From contig JASJZC010000002.1 in assembly GCA_037178855.1 (NCBI GenBank), positions 3,968,001 to 4,032,000 of the forward strand: a DNA stretch of 64,000 bases, written 5' to 3'. The stretch is from Oscheius sp. JU75. Lineage: Eukaryota > Nematoda > Chromadorea > Rhabditida > Rhabditidae. Below are positions 62,363 to 64,000 of this stretch, piece by piece. A program made the translations under genes and the position numbers. Under the pieces are notes generated by a model. That model ran no database searches. It saw only the letters and a list, made by a program, of their open reading frames with translations, and was not told where the DNA came from. Numbering within the stretch: the first letter of the stretch is position 1; the number at the start of each line of letters is the position of its first letter.

Positions 62363-63241
62363 ATGCTTCTGCTCGTGTCTCTCGTCTTGTTCATTTTCGA
62401 CGTGGACGCGAGAGTCTCGCCGAGTTTGGGAGCTCTCTGGAACTTTGAAGAGGTCACCAAATGTGTTCTACATTGCAGAGCTTTGGTAAGTTGGATGGCA
62501 GAGTTCAAATCATAGAATCAAACCTCGAGCTCTTTATTACCGAGTTTATAATTCTAAACAGGCCATCTCTCTGCTACTAAGGCTCAATGGTGTCTGTTTG
62601 TACCTCCGTCCGTCACTGCGAAGTAAAAGCTAGAACTTTGTTTTTGTCCCAGGGAAGCTGTTGGGACTCCTTTGTTACTACGAAGCGGTGCAGACGCTGA
62701 TGCAAACCGAAGGCAAAAGGACCGTTAGAGACGGTTGGTTAGACTCGAGAGCTCTGGCAGTTCTCAAAGGCATACAACTTCCAAGCAAAGAGTTATTCTG
62801 GTAACCCTAAAAAGAAGGCTGCTTACAGACCTATAACAACTACGGATGCTGGTGCGGTGTTGGCGGAGCACATGAGCCTGTGGATGAAATTGATGCGTAA
62901 GTTAAACTCTTTGAGCACAGAAAGTATCAGTTCAGATGTTGTCGAGAGCATGATCGCTGTTACGATCGTGCTGTGGCCGAGCACAAATGCATCGATGTAG
63001 CTTGGGAATACATCGACAACTATAGCTGGAAGTGTTCGAACAACACTGCTCTTTGTGCGGGTTATTCTTTTTCACTATGGGGAAATATTTAAGTTCAGAG
63101 CATCAAGACCCCTGCAAGGCTACTCTCTGTGCCTGCGATACTACCGTGGTCAGATGTTGGTCCAAGTATCCCAAACCCGATAAGAAGCTCAAGTGCAACC
63201 GAAGCTATGAGCCGGAGGTCAGCAAATGGTTCCGTGTTTAA
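62363..63241 (+). CDS. Secreted phospholipase A2
   Basis: Calcium-dependent sPLA2 hydrolysing the sn-2 ester of phospholipids outside the cell. Exons 62363-62485, 62829-62896, 62936-63060, 63099-63241; 152 aa. Signal peptide: MLLLVSLVLFIFDVDA. The calcium loop is YNNYGCWCGVGG; the catalytic helix is DACCREHDRCYDRAV with the His-Asp pair; DPCKATLCACDTTVVRCW supplies the second helix with its Asp. Cysteine spacing fits a compact disulfide-rich sPLA2. Intron 1 (343 nt) is long and holds no in-phase exon I could support. The stop overlaps AATAAA (GTTTAATAAAC) and faces the next gene's stop 21 bp away. Confidence 0.9.
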
Positions 63242-63262
63242 TAAACTTTTCATCGATATAAA

Positions 63263-64000
63263 CTAAGGACTTTCTGTTGTTTTCACCAGAGTTGGAGGTG
63301 GTTTTGCCGGCTCTCCGAAGACCATACTCTTCAAGTCCTTTCCAATGGGGTGGAACTCGTCTTCTTGAGCCTAAAACACTGTTATAATAGCTCGGATTCT
63401 TTTGTACCTTCGGTTTGTCGATTATTTCCACATTCTCGGGTAGAGTCTTTCCCTTCTGCTCCTCAATCCCAATCTTCTCTTCTTGAATAGCCAGAGACGG
63501 CTTACCACTCTCTCCCAGATTCGTCTCTGGTCTGAAACAGCAATTTGAGAAATAGATGACCTACTTGGAATGAGTATCGGTCGTCAAAATGTCCAAGTCC
63601 TCTCCTTCTCCCTTGTCGTGGATCACGTTGATCGCTTTGCTCTGAACTTTCCTTTTGAGCTTGTCCTCAGAGACATACCTTTTTCAAGACATTTGGCTTG
63701 TTTTTGCGCAACTCGACATCTTCGTGGATGTGGAAATTATTATCTTCTTCGTGATTCTTTGATTTTTTCTTGTCCTCATCAACGTCTTCCCATTCCACAA
63801 GTCCGTTATCCTCAGTACTTTTCGGTGAAGCTAAACTGTTTATTTATGCCAGCTTCAGAACACACATTCTTCTTCTATTGAAAGAGAAGGTTTTTCTTTT
63901 CTTAATGACTTCGAACGGTGTGGCAAGGGAAGGGCTGGAGTAGGCGTATTTACAATTTGTGTAAAACTTACCATATGGCGCATTCGCAATATAATCTTCC
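63263..64000 (-). CDS. Acidic/lysine-rich protein, 5' part outside the window
   Basis: C-terminal part of a gene entering from the right edge. Exons, minus strand: 64000(edge)-63972, 63830-63679, 63641-63565, 63531-63408, 63370-63263, all phase-consistent. The sequence begins EDYIANAPY, then NGLVEWEDVDEDKKKSKN, VELRKNKPNVLKK, INVIHDKGEGEDLDILT, IGIEEQKGKTLPENVEI, and ends EFHPIGKDLKSMVFG and PPPTLVKTTESP. It is highly charged and mostly disordered by composition, suggesting a nuclear or scaffold protein. I do not recognise the family. Confidence 0.6.

Overview
The window reads as nuclear DNA of a nematode. Its genes are split by many very short introns (mostly 34-50 nt, usually GTRAG...TTTCAG), several start codons sit directly behind a splice-acceptor-like TTTCAG as expected for spliced-leader trans-splicing, and the gene families (a patched-related protein, DUF268, a STELLO/DUF288 enzyme, a YNNYGCWCG-type secreted phospholipase A2) fit Nematoda. 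I cannot name the genus. All exon models were built by hand from reading frames, splice signals and phase agreement; nothing was searched or aligned by computer.

Layout, left to right. 0-15 kb: a PTB-SH2 adaptor (+), eIF3 subunit L (-) with an 84-bp CT microsatellite in an intron, a USP25/28-type deubiquitinase (+) and a SAMHD1-like HD phosphohydrolase (-). 15-25.5 kb: an unresolved small gene, a patched-related membrane protein (+), RAB21 (-), cyclophilin H (-) and a core-1 beta-1,3-galactosyltransferase (-). 26-37 kb is the accessory, repeat-rich part: a broken DUF268 gene, an array of ~223-bp repeats, an intact STELLO-like glycosyltransferase, a small four-helix membrane protein, a secreted proline-rich protein, and a ~2-kb mosaic built from copied pieces of the DUF268 locus (inverted), the 223-bp array and STELLO exons 1-2, bounded by a ~240-bp direct repeat. 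37-44 kb: an FkbM-type methyltransferase with a possible alternative first exon, a sideroflexin and an MFS sugar-type transporter. 44-49 kb is a gene-poor stretch. 49-56.3 kb: a copine, a truncated LINE, a head-to-head pair of glycine-rich secreted-protein genes (one frame-broken), a Golgi-type sulfotransferase and a cysteine-rich secreted protein. 56.8-62.1 kb: four same-strand, closely spaced housekeeping genes (METTL2/8-type tRNA m3C methyltransferase, NSUN5, mitochondrial SLC25A11-like carrier, mitochondrial ribosomal protein mL41), a plausible operon. The window ends with a secreted phospholipase A2 and a partial acidic/lysine-rich protein on the minus strand.

Themes. Several genes act on glycans or are Golgi-type type II membrane enzymes (core-1 galactosyltransferase, DUF268 remnant, STELLO, FkbM protein, sulfotransferase). 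Five introns in five unrelated genes need a GC rather than GT donor to keep frame and family homology. The least-explained structure is the mosaic at 34.86-36.85 kb, where gene fragments still carrying introns were assembled between direct repeats.
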